Of a DNA stretch of 31,750 nt, positions 8,066 to 16,387 are shown one piece after another. Under the pieces are notes generated by a model that was given only the letters and a program-made list of their open reading frames with translations, searched no databases and was not told the DNA's origin. A program made the translations under genes and the position numbers. The DNA comes from JADKIH01 sp031367345 (GTDB lineage: Bacteria; Bacteroidota; Bacteroidia; AKYH767-A; 2013-40CM-41-45), in assembly GCA_031367345.1 (NCBI GenBank), contig JANLPR010000001.1, positions 1-31,750 of the forward strand. Direction: 5' to 3'. Position 1 is the first letter of the stretch; every line of letters begins with the position of its first letter.

Positions 8066-9058
8066 ATGACTACATTTTTAATTGTAATTATTGTCTTAGC
8101 ATTGATCTTTGACTTTATCAATGGATTTCATGATGCGGCCAATTCTATTGCAACCGTAGTATCAACAAAAGTCCTTTCACCATTAAGTGCAGTACTTTGG
8201 GCAGCCTTGTTCAACTTTCTTGCTTACTGGATGTTTGAGTTGAAAGTAGCCGACACCGTAGCAAAAACCGTAAAACCAGAATACATTACTTTAGTGGTAG
8301 TTTTTTCAGGATTGATAGCTGCGATCATTTGGAACTTACTTACATGGTGGTGGGGAATCCCATCAAGCTCTTCGCATACACTCATTGGAAGTTTTGCCGG
8401 TGCCGGTATAGCAAATGCCGGACAATTACACGCCGTTCAGCTTGATAAAGTAATGCCTACAATTTATTTCATTGTGTTGGCTCCAATTATTGGTATGCTT
8501 ATGTCGTACATTATTTCAGTCATTACCATCAATATTGTTAAGAATATGAATCCCTCGAAAGTGGATCGTGTTTTTCGCAGACTTCAGTTATTGTCGTCGG
8601 CAGCTTACAGCTTAGGTCATGGCGGTAACGATGCGCAAAAAGTAATGGGAATTATTGCTGCGGCCATGGTCGCAACCGGCGTTATAACACAAACCAAAGA
8701 TTTACCGGAGTGGGTGCCATTTGCATGTTATACAGCTATTGCTTGCGGAACAATGGTCGGCGGCTGGAAAATAGTGAAAACGATGGGGCAGAGAATAACC
8801 AAACTCACTCCCTTTGAAGGCTTTAGTGCAGAAACTGCCGGAGCCATCACGCTCTTTGGAACGCAGCATTTCAAGATTCCGGTAAGTACTACACATACGA
8901 TTACCGGTGCAATTATAGGAGTTGGAGTTACCAAAAGAGTAAGTGCCGTAAGGTGGGGAGTTACAATCGAACTTATTTGGGCATGGGTTCTTACCATTCC
9001 AATTTCGGCCCTGTTGGCAGCTCTGATTTTTAATCTGATACAATGGTTTTTACCATAA
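8066..9058 (+). CDS. pit: Inorganic phosphate transporter, Pit family
   Basis: The 330-residue membrane protein is a low-affinity, proton- or cation-driven phosphate permease. The two inverted family signatures are present: GFHDAANSIATVVST (20-34), and the paired GHGGNDAQKVMGI (184-196), with N188/D189. Each half also has a Ser/Thr-rich hairpin, GIPSSSSHTLIGS (97-109) and IPVSTTHTITGAI (271-283), which line the substrate path. About ten hydrophobic helices cover the chain. It is the short form without the long cytosolic loop of E. coli PitA (499 residues), common in Bacteroidota. It follows the DUF47 gene in what looks like a two-gene phosphate-uptake operon. Confidence 0.95.
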   Translation: MTTFLIVIIVLALIFDFINGFHDAANSIATVVSTKVLSPLSAVLWAALFNFLAYWMFELKVADTVAKTVKPEYITLVVVFSGLIAAIIWNLLTWWWGIPSSSSHTLIGSFAGAGIANAGQLHAVQLDKVMPTIYFIVLAPIIGMLMSYIISVITINIVKNMNPSKVDRVFRRLQLLSSAAYSLGHGGNDAQKVMGIIAAAMVATGVITQTKDLPEWVPFACYTAIACGTMVGGWKIVKTMGQRITKLTPFEGFSAETAGAITLFGTQHFKIPVSTTHTITGAIIGVGVTKRVSAVRWGVTIELIWAWVLTIPISALLAALIFNLIQWFLP

Positions 9059-9081
9059 TCAATTTTGGATTAAAAAATTAG

Positions 9082-9089
9082 TATTTTCG
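9082..9089 (+). promoter_or_regulatory. Weak candidate -7 box upstream of acpP
   Basis: TATTTTCG differs from TAnnTTTG by one base and lies 14 nt after a TTG (9065-9067), shorter than the usual spacing. If real it would give acpP a second, roughly 210-nt leader. The stretch 9090-9235 shows nothing else I can name. Confidence 0.2.
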
Positions 9090-9240
9090 TAGCAGAAAGC
9101 AAGAAAATAGAAGTGCGTTTTTTACTATTAATCTACAAATCAGATAATTAACGCTTTCATCAAGTAATCGACTAAAATTAAATAGTAAAAATCAATTCAT
9201 AAAGGCACAAAAGAACATTCGTAGGCGAGTCTCAATATTT

Positions 9241-9270
9241 TGTTAATCGACCGAATAAATTTTACTTTGC
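9241..9270 (+). promoter_or_regulatory. Bacteroidota-type promoter of acpP
   Basis: A TTG (9241-9243, part of TTTTG) lies exactly 19 nt before TTACTTTG (9263-9270), one base off TAnnTTTG. Transcription would start near 9277, giving a ~30-nt leader before the acpP ATG at 9308. The leader has no Shine-Dalgarno but is A-rich, as is usual in this phylum. Confidence 0.6.
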
Positions 9271-9307
9271 AGCCCAATTAAAAACCAAATCACAAAAAAG
9301 ATTAATC

Positions 9308-9544
9308 ATGTCAGAAATTGCAACAAAAGTTAAAGCAATCATTATCGACAAACTAGGTGTTGATGAAAAAGAAGTTACTGCTGAAGCCAGCTTCACAAAT
9401 GATCTGGGAGCAGATTCTCTTGATACAGTTGAGTTGATCATGGAATTCGAAAAAGAATTCAATATCGCTATTCCTGATGATCAAGCAGAAAAAATTGCTA
9501 CAGTTGGACAGGCTGTCGACTACATCGAGAAAAACGCTAAATAA
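9308..9544 (+). CDS. acpP: Acyl carrier protein
   Basis: The small acidic 78-residue protein carries growing fatty acyl chains as thioesters on a 4'-phosphopantetheine arm. The arm attaches at S37 within GADSLDTVELIMEFE, the invariant DSL motif of the family. The four-helix length and the recognition helix II directly after DSL are normal. The gene lies upstream of fabF and rnc, the order found in most bacteria. It has its own good promoter (9241-9270) and is followed by a perfect 14-bp hairpin, which suggests it is made in larger amounts than the downstream genes. Confidence 0.98.
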   Translation: MSEIATKVKAIIIDKLGVDEKEVTAEASFTNDLGADSLDTVELIMEFEKEFNIAIPDDQAEKIATVGQAVDYIEKNAK

Positions 9545-9557
9545 TTTTTCTTTATCA

Positions 9558-9596
9558 CAATGTGACTGTTATTTAGTAACAGTCACATTGTATTTT
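9558..9596 (+). terminator. Strong hairpin between acpP and fabF
   Basis: A perfect 14-bp stem (CAATGTGACTGTTA at 9558-9571 with its complement at 9577-9590) encloses a 5-base loop (TTTAG) and is followed by TATTTTT. It starts 14 nt after the acpP stop. It fits an intrinsic terminator or an mRNA-stabilising processing stem. No second promoter is evident before fabF at 9650, so it likely lets part of the transcripts through. Confidence 0.8.
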
Positions 9597-9649
9597 TCAG
9601 CCGTATGAATAGTTAACGCTGAATTTTCACCTCTAACTCCAACACAGGA

Positions 9650-10900
9650 ATGCAACTGAAACGAGTAGTCGTAACCGGCCTTGGAGCCCTTACACCCTTA
9701 GGAAATAACGTAACGGATTATTGGAATGGTCTGATCAATGGCGTTAGTGGCGCCGGAATGATCACTAAGTTTGACGCATCCAAATTTAAAACGCGTTTTG
9801 CTTGTGAAGTAAAAGGATTCGACCCAAACGATTTTTTTGAACGTAAAGAAGGTAGGAAGTTAGACGGATTTTCTCAGTATGCTTTGGTAGTGGCAGATCA
9901 AGCAATTCAAGATTGCGGAATCGATCTCGAAAAAGTAAATCACGACAGAGTAGGTGTAATCTGGGGGTCAGGAATAGGTGGATTAAAAACTTTTCAGGAT
10001 GAGGTTTCTGCTTTTGCAAGAGGCGACGGAACTCCGCGCTTCAATCCATTCTTTATTCCTAAAATGATTGCCGATATTGCTTCGGGACATATCTCTATCC
10101 GATATGGATTCAGAGGACCGAATTTTACAACAGTATCTGCGTGTGCTTCTTCAACGAATGCAATCAACGATGCGTTTACGTATTTGCGATTAGGTAAAGC
10201 AGACATGATTGTAACCGGAGGTTCAGAATCGACTGTTAACGAAACATGTGTTGGTGGTTTCAATGCCTTGCAAGCGCTTTCATTGCGCAACGATGATCCT
10301 CAAACAGCTTCTCGTCCATTCGATTTAGATCGCGATGGATTTGTAATGGGTGAAGGTGGTGGTTGTTTAATTCTTGAAGAGTTAGAACACGCCAAAGCAC
10401 GCGGAGCAAAAATTTATGCAGAGATTGTTGGCGGTGGCATGTCGGCCGATGCATATCACATGACTGCACCACATCCGGAAGGGTTAGGAGCGGCAAATGT
10501 AATGCGCGCCGTTTTAGAAGATGCAGGATTGACAACTGCCGATATTGATTACATCAATGTTCACGGTACTTCAACACCGATTGGTGATCCGCAAGAAATA
10601 AAAGCGATCCAAACAGTTTTTGGTGACGATGCATACCAGCTAAACATCAGCTCTACTAAATCGATGACCGGACATTTACTTGGTGCTGCCGGTGCTATTG
10701 AATCGATTGCAAGTATACTTGCCGTTCAAAACGATATTATCCCTCCTACTATAAATCATTTTACAGACGATCCTGTATTCGACACCAAACTAAATCTAAC
10801 TTTTCACAAAGCACAAAAACGTGTTGTACGTGCTGCAATGTGTAACACATTTGGATTTGGTGGTCATAATGCATCCGTGATCTTTGTTAAATACAAATGA
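9650..10900 (+). CDS. fabF: Beta-ketoacyl-ACP synthase II
   Basis: The 416-residue thiolase-fold enzyme condenses malonyl-ACP with acyl-ACP in fatty acid elongation. The Cys-His-His triad is complete: C165 in TVSACASSTNAI, H305 in NVHGTSTPIGD and H342 in KSMTGHLLGAAG. The gatekeeping and C-terminal GFGGHNAS motif (about residues 400-407) are also present. The length equals that of E. coli FabF (413), and the FabF/KAS-II reading is preferred over FabB because it lies directly after acpP. It is the second gene of acpP-fabF-rnc, separated from acpP by a terminator-like hairpin. An AGGA lies just before the ATG. Confidence 0.97.
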   Translation: MQLKRVVVTGLGALTPLGNNVTDYWNGLINGVSGAGMITKFDASKFKTRFACEVKGFDPNDFFERKEGRKLDGFSQYALVVADQAIQDCGIDLEKVNHDRVGVIWGSGIGGLKTFQDEVSAFARGDGTPRFNPFFIPKMIADIASGHISIRYGFRGPNFTTVSACASSTNAINDAFTYLRLGKADMIVTGGSESTVNETCVGGFNALQALSLRNDDPQTASRPFDLDRDGFVMGEGGGCLILEELEHAKARGAKIYAEIVGGGMSADAYHMTAPHPEGLGAANVMRAVLEDAGLTTADIDYINVHGTSTPIGDPQEIKAIQTVFGDDAYQLNISSTKSMTGHLLGAAGAIESIASILAVQNDIIPPTINHFTDDPVFDTKLNLTFHKAQKRVVRAAMCNTFGFGGHNASVIFVKYK

Positions 10901-10943
10901 CATTTCGTGTTAACGAATTAATGTCCGATCAAAATCACTTCTC

Positions 10944-11666
10944 TTGAGTGTCATCGATTCTTTACGTTTCTTTTTTTCTAAGGACAGAAAATTTGTAGGT
11001 TCCTTACAAAATTTACTCGGCTTTACTCCGGGCAATCTTTCTGTTTACCATCTTGCTTTCCGTCACCGATCAACAGCAACAGAACATCGTACCGGCGTAA
11101 AAATGAGCAATGAGCGTCTAGAATATTTAGGTGATGCAATTTTAGGAGCAGTGATAGCCGAGCTATTATTTAAAAAATTTCCATATCGCGAAGAAGGTTT
11201 TCTAACCGAAATGCGGAGTAAAATTGTGAATCGTGAGCACCTTAATAAGCTTGCATTAAAACTTGGCATTGATCGCTTCATGGTTAATTCGATTGATCCG
11301 GCTGCAAAAAACAAATCTGCTTATGGCGATGCTTTTGAAGCGCTGATAGGGGCTGTTTATATCGATAAAGGTTATAACACAACAAAAAAAATGGTTCTGA
11401 ATAGAATCGTTCGCAATCACATCGATCTGGAAGAAATAGAACTGCTTGATAAAAATTTTAAAAGCAAGTTGATCAATTGGGCACAACGAGAACGAAAGCC
11501 CATTGAATTTGAATTGGTGGAAGAGGTAGAAAACGGAGGTAAAAAATTACTTCGTGTGAGAGTAATAATTGATGGAGAAGAAAAGGCACGAGGAGAAGAT
11601 TTTTCAAAAAAGCGTGCTGAGCAAATTGCTGCTGAAAAAGTTTGCCTTGAACTAAAATTAGAATAA
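10944..11666 (+). CDS. rnc: Ribonuclease III
   Basis: The 240-residue double-strand RNA endonuclease processes rRNA precursors and structured mRNAs. The RNase III signature NERLEYLGDAILG (56-68) supplies E57, E60 and D64; the second metal-site pair is D129 and E132 in YGDAFEALIGAVYIDKGY. A double-stranded RNA-binding domain follows (about 171-240) with the KKRAEQIAAEKVCLELK helix. No ATG is in frame upstream of the domain, so the TTG at 10944 is the most likely start, 43 nt after fabF; the frame is open back to 10914 and a rarer ATT start cannot be excluded. Linkage with acpP and fabF is conserved. The assignment is certain apart from the start. Confidence 0.95.
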   Translation: MSVIDSLRFFFSKDRKFVGSLQNLLGFTPGNLSVYHLAFRHRSTATEHRTGVKMSNERLEYLGDAILGAVIAELLFKKFPYREEGFLTEMRSKIVNREHLNKLALKLGIDRFMVNSIDPAAKNKSAYGDAFEALIGAVYIDKGYNTTKKMVLNRIVRNHIDLEEIELLDKNFKSKLINWAQRERKPIEFELVEEVENGGKKLLRVRVIIDGEEKARGEDFSKKRAEQIAAEKVCLELKLE

Positions 11667-11730
11667 TAGAAAAAGAGGTAGAAATTATTTCTCCTAACGA
11701 TTTACTCACACTTTCCTAACTACTATTTTA

Positions 11731-11738
11731 TAATTTTG
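11731..11738 (+). promoter_or_regulatory. Candidate -7 box (TAATTTTG) before the T9SS-exported protein
   Basis: TAATTTTG matches TAnnTTTG exactly and ends 6 nt before the ATG at 11745, so the transcript would be nearly leaderless. No well-spaced TTG is present upstream. It overlaps a TTG codon that could otherwise be mistaken for the start. Confidence 0.35.
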
Positions 11739-11744
11739 TTGCTG

Positions 11745-13295
11745 ATGAAAACATTCGCTACATTTTTTTTCATTTGCATATCACTTTTTACCAAAGGTCA
11801 AATCCAGAAAGTATTATCGAAAGGAGAAGGCGCTAAGCTTCTCATGGACTCAACCGGATTTTATATTTGTGGAAATATTGAAACAAATACGAATGACCGA
11901 TGCGGACTGATGCGAATAGATACAAATGGAAATATACTTTGGCAAAAAACATATCGTGATCAGATAGAGTTTTATTCATATGCAAAAGATATGGTTAAAA
12001 ACTCGGATGGAAGTTTAACCATCTGTGGTATGACATTTAACGATACAATCAGTAATGAAGAAATTGCACTTTACAAAGTTGATAGTCTCGGAACTAAAAT
12101 ATGGTCGCGAAGAATCGGGCATTCATTACAAGACGATGAAATGCTTCAGATTATTCACGATACTGATGGTGGATATTTGATAGCGGGAAAAGCTGTTAAT
12201 TTTAATTTTCGACAAAACGATTTTTACCTTATAAAAACAGATAGTCTAGGTCATATCGTTTACGAAAAAACGTATGGAAGTAGCGGAGACGAAAGTTGTA
12301 CAACACTTTTAAGAGCAGGAAATCGTTTACTTCTAGCAGGTGATATAAAAGACTCGTTGAGCAATGAATACAATATGGCGATTCTAACTATTGACGAAAC
12401 AGGAAATCTTCTTTCATCGGTACAATTTCCACTATCGGGATTTCAATCTATTCAAGCAATAGCAATAGATCGTGACCGGAATTTGATCATCGCCGCCCAA
12501 TGTAATAATGCCGCAACAGGTAACGAAGACAATTCACTGATTGTAAAATTAGATAGTATTGGGAATACCATTTGGTCTCGATATATAGCTGGCGCGAAAA
12601 ATTTCCCCTACACACTCACTACCGACACCGCACAGAATATTATTGTAGGTGGAAACTTTAGAAATTCAATTACAAACATCAACAATTTCGTAGCTAAAAT
12701 AAACCCTTCCGGAAATTTGATAGATCAAAAGAGCTATGGCAATTCATTTGGAGAAAAAATTAATTCGTTTATAACAAACAATACAGGAGAAAATTATTTC
12801 ACCGGTAAATATGTGCGAACTGATGATCTGAACCCATACATAACGTTCAATAAAATTAGGTTTAACGATGTACTCTGTACTACCAATCCGGTAACAATAA
12901 ATTTAGCAAATGAAACCATTTCAGCCGATACGATTTCATTCTCTACCTATTCCGACACAATTGAAGAGATCAATTCTATTTTGACCACCTCAATTACCAA
13001 TTTTACTGATTCATCGTTATGCAGTTTATCGGTTGGCCTTGAAAGCCCTGAGAATGTGGAGTACTTTATATCCCCGAATCCGGCAGCCGATCAAATTCAA
13101 ATAATGAGTTTTGACCACAAGAAAATAGGGTTGGTGAATATTTTTAATTGCATGGGTCAAAAAGTACGCGAAACACCCATAGAAAATGATACTTTTACAT
13201 TAGATGTAAAGAGCCTCTCGAATGGAGTCTATTATCTTTCCATAGAGAACGATCGTTTTAGAAGTATTAAAAAAATAATCGTAGCGCATTTTTAA
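11745..13295 (+). CDS. Secreted six-repeat (propeller-like) protein with T9SS type A sorting domain
   Basis: The 516-residue product begins with a signal peptide (MKTFATFFFICISLFTKGQ). A TTG nine bases earlier (11736) is in frame, but the ATG gives the cleaner signal peptide. Six repeats about 49-54 residues apart share a D-x-x-G-N-x-x-W/x-x-x-Y pattern, for example DTNGNILWQKTY, DSLGTKIWSRRI, DSLGHIVYEKTYG and DSIGNTIWSRYI, which suggests a beta-propeller. The last ~75 residues form a Por secretion-system sorting domain with ISPNPAADQIQI, GLVNIFNCMGQKV and SNGVYYLSIENDRF. I infer export across the outer membrane by the type IX system and cell-surface anchoring or release. The biological role is unknown. 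It lies between rnc and the IPExxxVDY-pyk pair, 11 nt before the former's partner gene. Confidence 0.85.
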   Translation: MKTFATFFFICISLFTKGQIQKVLSKGEGAKLLMDSTGFYICGNIETNTNDRCGLMRIDTNGNILWQKTYRDQIEFYSYAKDMVKNSDGSLTICGMTFNDTISNEEIALYKVDSLGTKIWSRRIGHSLQDDEMLQIIHDTDGGYLIAGKAVNFNFRQNDFYLIKTDSLGHIVYEKTYGSSGDESCTTLLRAGNRLLLAGDIKDSLSNEYNMAILTIDETGNLLSSVQFPLSGFQSIQAIAIDRDRNLIIAAQCNNAATGNEDNSLIVKLDSIGNTIWSRYIAGAKNFPYTLTTDTAQNIIVGGNFRNSITNINNFVAKINPSGNLIDQKSYGNSFGEKINSFITNNTGENYFTGKYVRTDDLNPYITFNKIRFNDVLCTTNPVTINLANETISADTISFSTYSDTIEEINSILTTSITNFTDSSLCSLSVGLESPENVEYFISPNPAADQIQIMSFDHKKIGLVNIFNCMGQKVRETPIENDTFTLDVKSLSNGVYYLSIENDRFRSIKKIIVAHF

Positions 13296-13306
13296 CATGT
13301 TGGGTA

Positions 13307-13729
13307 ATGGCAAAAACTGTTTTAAAATTAAGTAACGAAGACGACTATGATTTCATATTGGTCGGTCTTGTTTGTCAGAACAGAGATTATAGATTATGTC
13401 ACGAACTAAATACACTGCTAACTTTAGAAATGACAAAAATGGAAGACTATACTGTATTCAGCAACAAAAGAATGGAAGATCATGCGTTTTCATTTTATGA
13501 ATATCAAAATGAAGATGGAGATCGGTATAATCTAATTAGCAACAAATGCAAAAAAGGAGCTCTGTTGCCTGAACAAAAAGTACTGGACTATGTTTTTATG
13601 ATTCGACCGGATAAAATTCGAATCGATGAAAATGAATTAGTCAAGAAATTAAAAAAGAGTTCAATCATACTCGGTGTATATCGCCTTGATGTATTAAAGT
13701 TAAAATCGAAAGATAATTTATTATTTTAA
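13307..13729 (+). CDS. IPExxxVDY family protein
   Basis: The 140-residue protein belongs to a small Bacteroidota-specific family named after a conserved motif. Here the motif appears in variant form as LLPEQKVLDYVFMI (about 86-99). The N-terminal part is a compact strand-rich segment with many acidic residues, and there is no signal peptide or membrane segment, so it should be cytosolic. It starts 11 nt after the secreted protein gene and ends 9 nt before pyk. To my knowledge the same adjacency to pyruvate kinase recurs in this phylum, hinting at a link with glycolytic control, but no function has been shown. Confidence 0.8.
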   Translation: MAKTVLKLSNEDDYDFILVGLVCQNRDYRLCHELNTLLTLEMTKMEDYTVFSNKRMEDHAFSFYEYQNEDGDRYNLISNKCKKGALLPEQKVLDYVFMIRPDKIRIDENELVKKLKKSSIILGVYRLDVLKLKSKDNLLF

Positions 13730-13738
13730 AATTAGAAT

Positions 13739-15172
13739 ATGGATCAAGTACCATTTACCAAAACAAAAATTGTTGCTACCATCGGGCCGGCATCATCGGC
13801 AAGAGAAATATTAAAAGGATTGATGTTAGCGGGTGTTGATGTTTGTCGTCTTAATTTGTCGCATGGAGATTACAGTGTACACGAGCAAGTGATACAAAAC
13901 ATCCGAAGCTTAAATAAAGAGTTAAAGAACAATACCTCAATCTTAATAGATCTACAAGGTCCCAAACTTAGAATTGGCGAAGTAGAGAACAATGAAATTT
14001 TTTTAGAGAATGCGAGTAAGGTTGTATTTACCATGCATGAGTGTGTAGGAACCAGCAAGCGGCTTTATATGAACTACCAAGATTTTGCCAAAGATGTGGC
14101 GATCCATGATAAAGTTCTGATTGATGATGGCAAAATCGTTTTGCACGTACTTGAAACGAATGGCGTAGATGAAGTAATTGCGATAGTAGAAAGCGGCGGG
14201 AAGTTGTCGGGGAGGAAAGGAGTTAATTTACCAAAGACTAAAATTTCTTTACCTAGTCTTACGAAAAAAGATTTAAACGATTTAAACTTTGCACTTGATC
14301 AAAATGTAGATTGGATAGGATTATCATTTGTTAGAACAGCACATGATATTATTGATTTGAAAAAAAGAATTGCAGAAGCAGGAAAGAAATGCCGAGTAAT
14401 TGCGAAAATTGAAAAGCCGGAAGCACTAACAGAATTAGATCACATCATTAGAGAAACAGATGCACTGATGGTTGCACGAGGCGATTTAGGAGTTGAACTT
14501 CCGATGGAAGATGTTCCGTTGATCCAAAAAATGTTAGTGAATAAATGCATACAAGCATCAAAGCCTGTAATTATTGCAACACAAATGATGGAAAGTATGA
14601 TTACAAATTATACTCCTACCAGAGCAGAAGTAAGCGATGTTGCAAATTCTGTAATAGATGGTGCTGATGCAGTAATGTTAAGTGGAGAAACTTCTGTTGG
14701 TCTTTACCCTGTTAGAGTAGTTGAACACATGCGTATGATCATTGCAAAAGTAGAAGCTCAAGGATATCATTACAATAGGAAATCATTGCCTGATTTTTCT
14801 AGTCCAACATTCATTTCAGATTCAGTTTGTTTTAATGCATGCGTAATGGCATCGCATGTAGGTGCAAGAGCAATTGTTGGAATGACGCGCTCAGGATATA
14901 CAGCATATAAAGTTTCTTCACAACGACCGAATACAGATATATTAATTTTCTCTGACATACCGGAAATGTTAAACGTTTTAAGTTTAGTTTGGGGTGTTCG
15001 AGGATTTTATTACGATCGCACAGTTTCTACCGATGAAACAATTGTCGAATTACAAAATATTCTTAAAGAAAAAGGATTCGTAAATAGCAACGACATAATC
15101 ATTAACCTTGCAAGTATTCCATTAGAGGAACAAGGTCGAACAAATATGATCAAGCTTGGTCGTGTGAAATAA
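13739..15172 (+). CDS. pyk: Pyruvate kinase
   Basis: The 477-residue enzyme transfers phosphate from phosphoenolpyruvate to ADP in the last step of glycolysis. The opening TKIVATIGPAS, the substrate loop CRLNLSHG (R37, N39, S41), DLQGPKLRIG (D71), the AKIEKPE strand, the signature ARGDLGVELP, IATQMMESM and MLSGETSVGLYPV are all present in order. The length matches the family, with a normal C-terminal regulatory domain and no PEP-utilising extension. It is the third gene of an apparent transcript with the secreted protein and the IPExxxVDY protein, and is followed after 60 nt by an M42 peptidase gene. Confidence 0.97.
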   Translation: MDQVPFTKTKIVATIGPASSAREILKGLMLAGVDVCRLNLSHGDYSVHEQVIQNIRSLNKELKNNTSILIDLQGPKLRIGEVENNEIFLENASKVVFTMHECVGTSKRLYMNYQDFAKDVAIHDKVLIDDGKIVLHVLETNGVDEVIAIVESGGKLSGRKGVNLPKTKISLPSLTKKDLNDLNFALDQNVDWIGLSFVRTAHDIIDLKKRIAEAGKKCRVIAKIEKPEALTELDHIIRETDALMVARGDLGVELPMEDVPLIQKMLVNKCIQASKPVIIATQMMESMITNYTPTRAEVSDVANSVIDGADAVMLSGETSVGLYPVRVVEHMRMIIAKVEAQGYHYNRKSLPDFSSPTFISDSVCFNACVMASHVGARAIVGMTRSGYTAYKVSSQRPNTDILIFSDIPEMLNVLSLVWGVRGFYYDRTVSTDETIVELQNILKEKGFVNSNDIIINLASIPLEEQGRTNMIKLGRVK

Positions 15173-15232
15173 TTCTAAACAAAACAATTCCATTAAATTT
15201 TATTTATTCATAAAAAAAATCAACAGACATAT

Positions 15233-16285
15233 ATGAAACTAAACATTCCACTTTTAAAAGAAATATGTGAAACTGCCGGAGCTCCCGGCTATGAGCAACG
15301 CATCCGTGAAGTGGTGTTGAGAGAATTAAAGGGAATAAGTGATGAAGTGAGCGTTGATAATATGGGAAATGTAACAGCTATTAAAAGAGGTAAATCAAAA
15401 AAGAAATTAATGATAGCTGCGCATATGGATGAAATCGGTTTTATGGTTACGCATATTGATGACAATGGATTTCTTCGTTTCCACACACTTGGCGGGTTTG
15501 ATCCGAAAACACTTACAGCGCAGCGCGTGATTGTGCATGGTACAAAAGATCTTATTGGAGTAATGGGAAGTAAGCCGATTCATATTATGACGGCCGAAGA
15601 AAAAAATAAAGTTCCTGCGATTACCGATTACTTCATCGATCTTGGAATGCCAAAAGTAGACGTTGAAAAAATTGTTACGATTGGAAATCCGATAACACGT
15701 CAGAGAGAATTGATAGAGATGGGGAACTGTGTAAATTGTAAGTCGATCGACAATCGAGTTTCCGTTTTTATTTTGTTAGAGTCGATGCGACAAATGAAAG
15801 ACCTTCCTTATGATGTTTACGGAGTTTTTACTGTACAAGAAGAAGTTGGAATACGTGGGGCAAATGTTGCAGCGCATCAGATAGAACCCGATTTTGGTTT
15901 TGGATTAGATACAACTATAGCATTTGATGTTCCCGGTTCACAAGCGCACGAGCGAGTAACGAGTTTAGGTGGAGGGGCGGGAATAAAAATAATGGACGCA
16001 TCAACGATTTGTGATTACCGGATGATCGACTTTATGAAAAAGACGGCAGATAAACATTCGATAAAATGGCAGCCGGAAATTTTACAGGCGGGGGGAACAG
16101 ATACAGCGGGAGTGCAAAGAATGGGAAAGACGGGCGCAATAGCCGGGGCCATTAGCATTCCAACCAGACATATACATCAAGTAATTGAAATGGCCAATCA
16201 AGACGATATAGGGAACTGTATAGAACTATTGACCAAATGTTCTCAAGAATTAGATCAGCATAATTGGGAATTTAGCAATTTTTAA
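15233..16285 (+). CDS. M42 family metallo-aminopeptidase
   Basis: This 350-residue cytosolic zinc/cobalt aminopeptidase is of the tetrahedral (TET) type. The dinuclear metal ligands and catalytic residues are in order: H64 and D66 in AAHMDEIGF, D173 in KSIDNRVS, the EE pair E203/E204 in VQEEVGIRG, D226 in GLDTTIAFD and H315 in TRHIHQVIE. The domain inserted between about 70 and 165 is the usual M42 lid. Members trim peptides from the N-terminus; some are mislabelled as endoglucanases (CelM). It lies 60 nt after pyk with no hairpin between, so it may share the transcript. Substrate preference is unknown. Confidence 0.93.
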   Translation: MKLNIPLLKEICETAGAPGYEQRIREVVLRELKGISDEVSVDNMGNVTAIKRGKSKKKLMIAAHMDEIGFMVTHIDDNGFLRFHTLGGFDPKTLTAQRVIVHGTKDLIGVMGSKPIHIMTAEEKNKVPAITDYFIDLGMPKVDVEKIVTIGNPITRQRELIEMGNCVNCKSIDNRVSVFILLESMRQMKDLPYDVYGVFTVQEEVGIRGANVAAHQIEPDFGFGLDTTIAFDVPGSQAHERVTSLGGGAGIKIMDASTICDYRMIDFMKKTADKHSIKWQPEILQAGGTDTAGVQRMGKTGAIAGAISIPTRHIHQVIEMANQDDIGNCIELLTKCSQELDQHNWEFSNF

Positions 16286-16324
16286 GGGGTATTTTAGAAC
16301 GAAAATCCACTGCCTCATTTTTCC

Positions 16325-16354
16325 TTGCGTATTAATTGCCGATAATTATCTTTG
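16325..16354 (+). promoter_or_regulatory. Bacteroidota-type promoter of the PAS-LuxR pair
   Basis: TTG (16325-16327) and an exact -7 box TATCTTTG (16347-16354) are 19 nt apart, the same spacing as at acpP. Transcription would begin near 16361, leaving a ~27-nt leader before the ATG at 16388. Confidence 0.65.
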
Positions 16355-16387
16355 GTAACGAACTAGCTGCTATAATACTTTTTTTTA

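Noticed and set aside
7443..9043. Minus-strand open frames opposite the DUF47 and pit genes
   Set aside because: They lie wholly inside two strongly supported plus-strand genes, have no family features and reflect codon composition.
9786..11709. Minus-strand open frames opposite fabF and rnc
   Set aside because: All are shadows of conserved enzymes with complete catalytic motifs on the plus strand.
11736..11744. TTG start for the T9SS-exported protein
   Set aside because: The TTG is part of a TAATTTTG box and adds only three residues; the ATG at 11745 starts a clean signal peptide.
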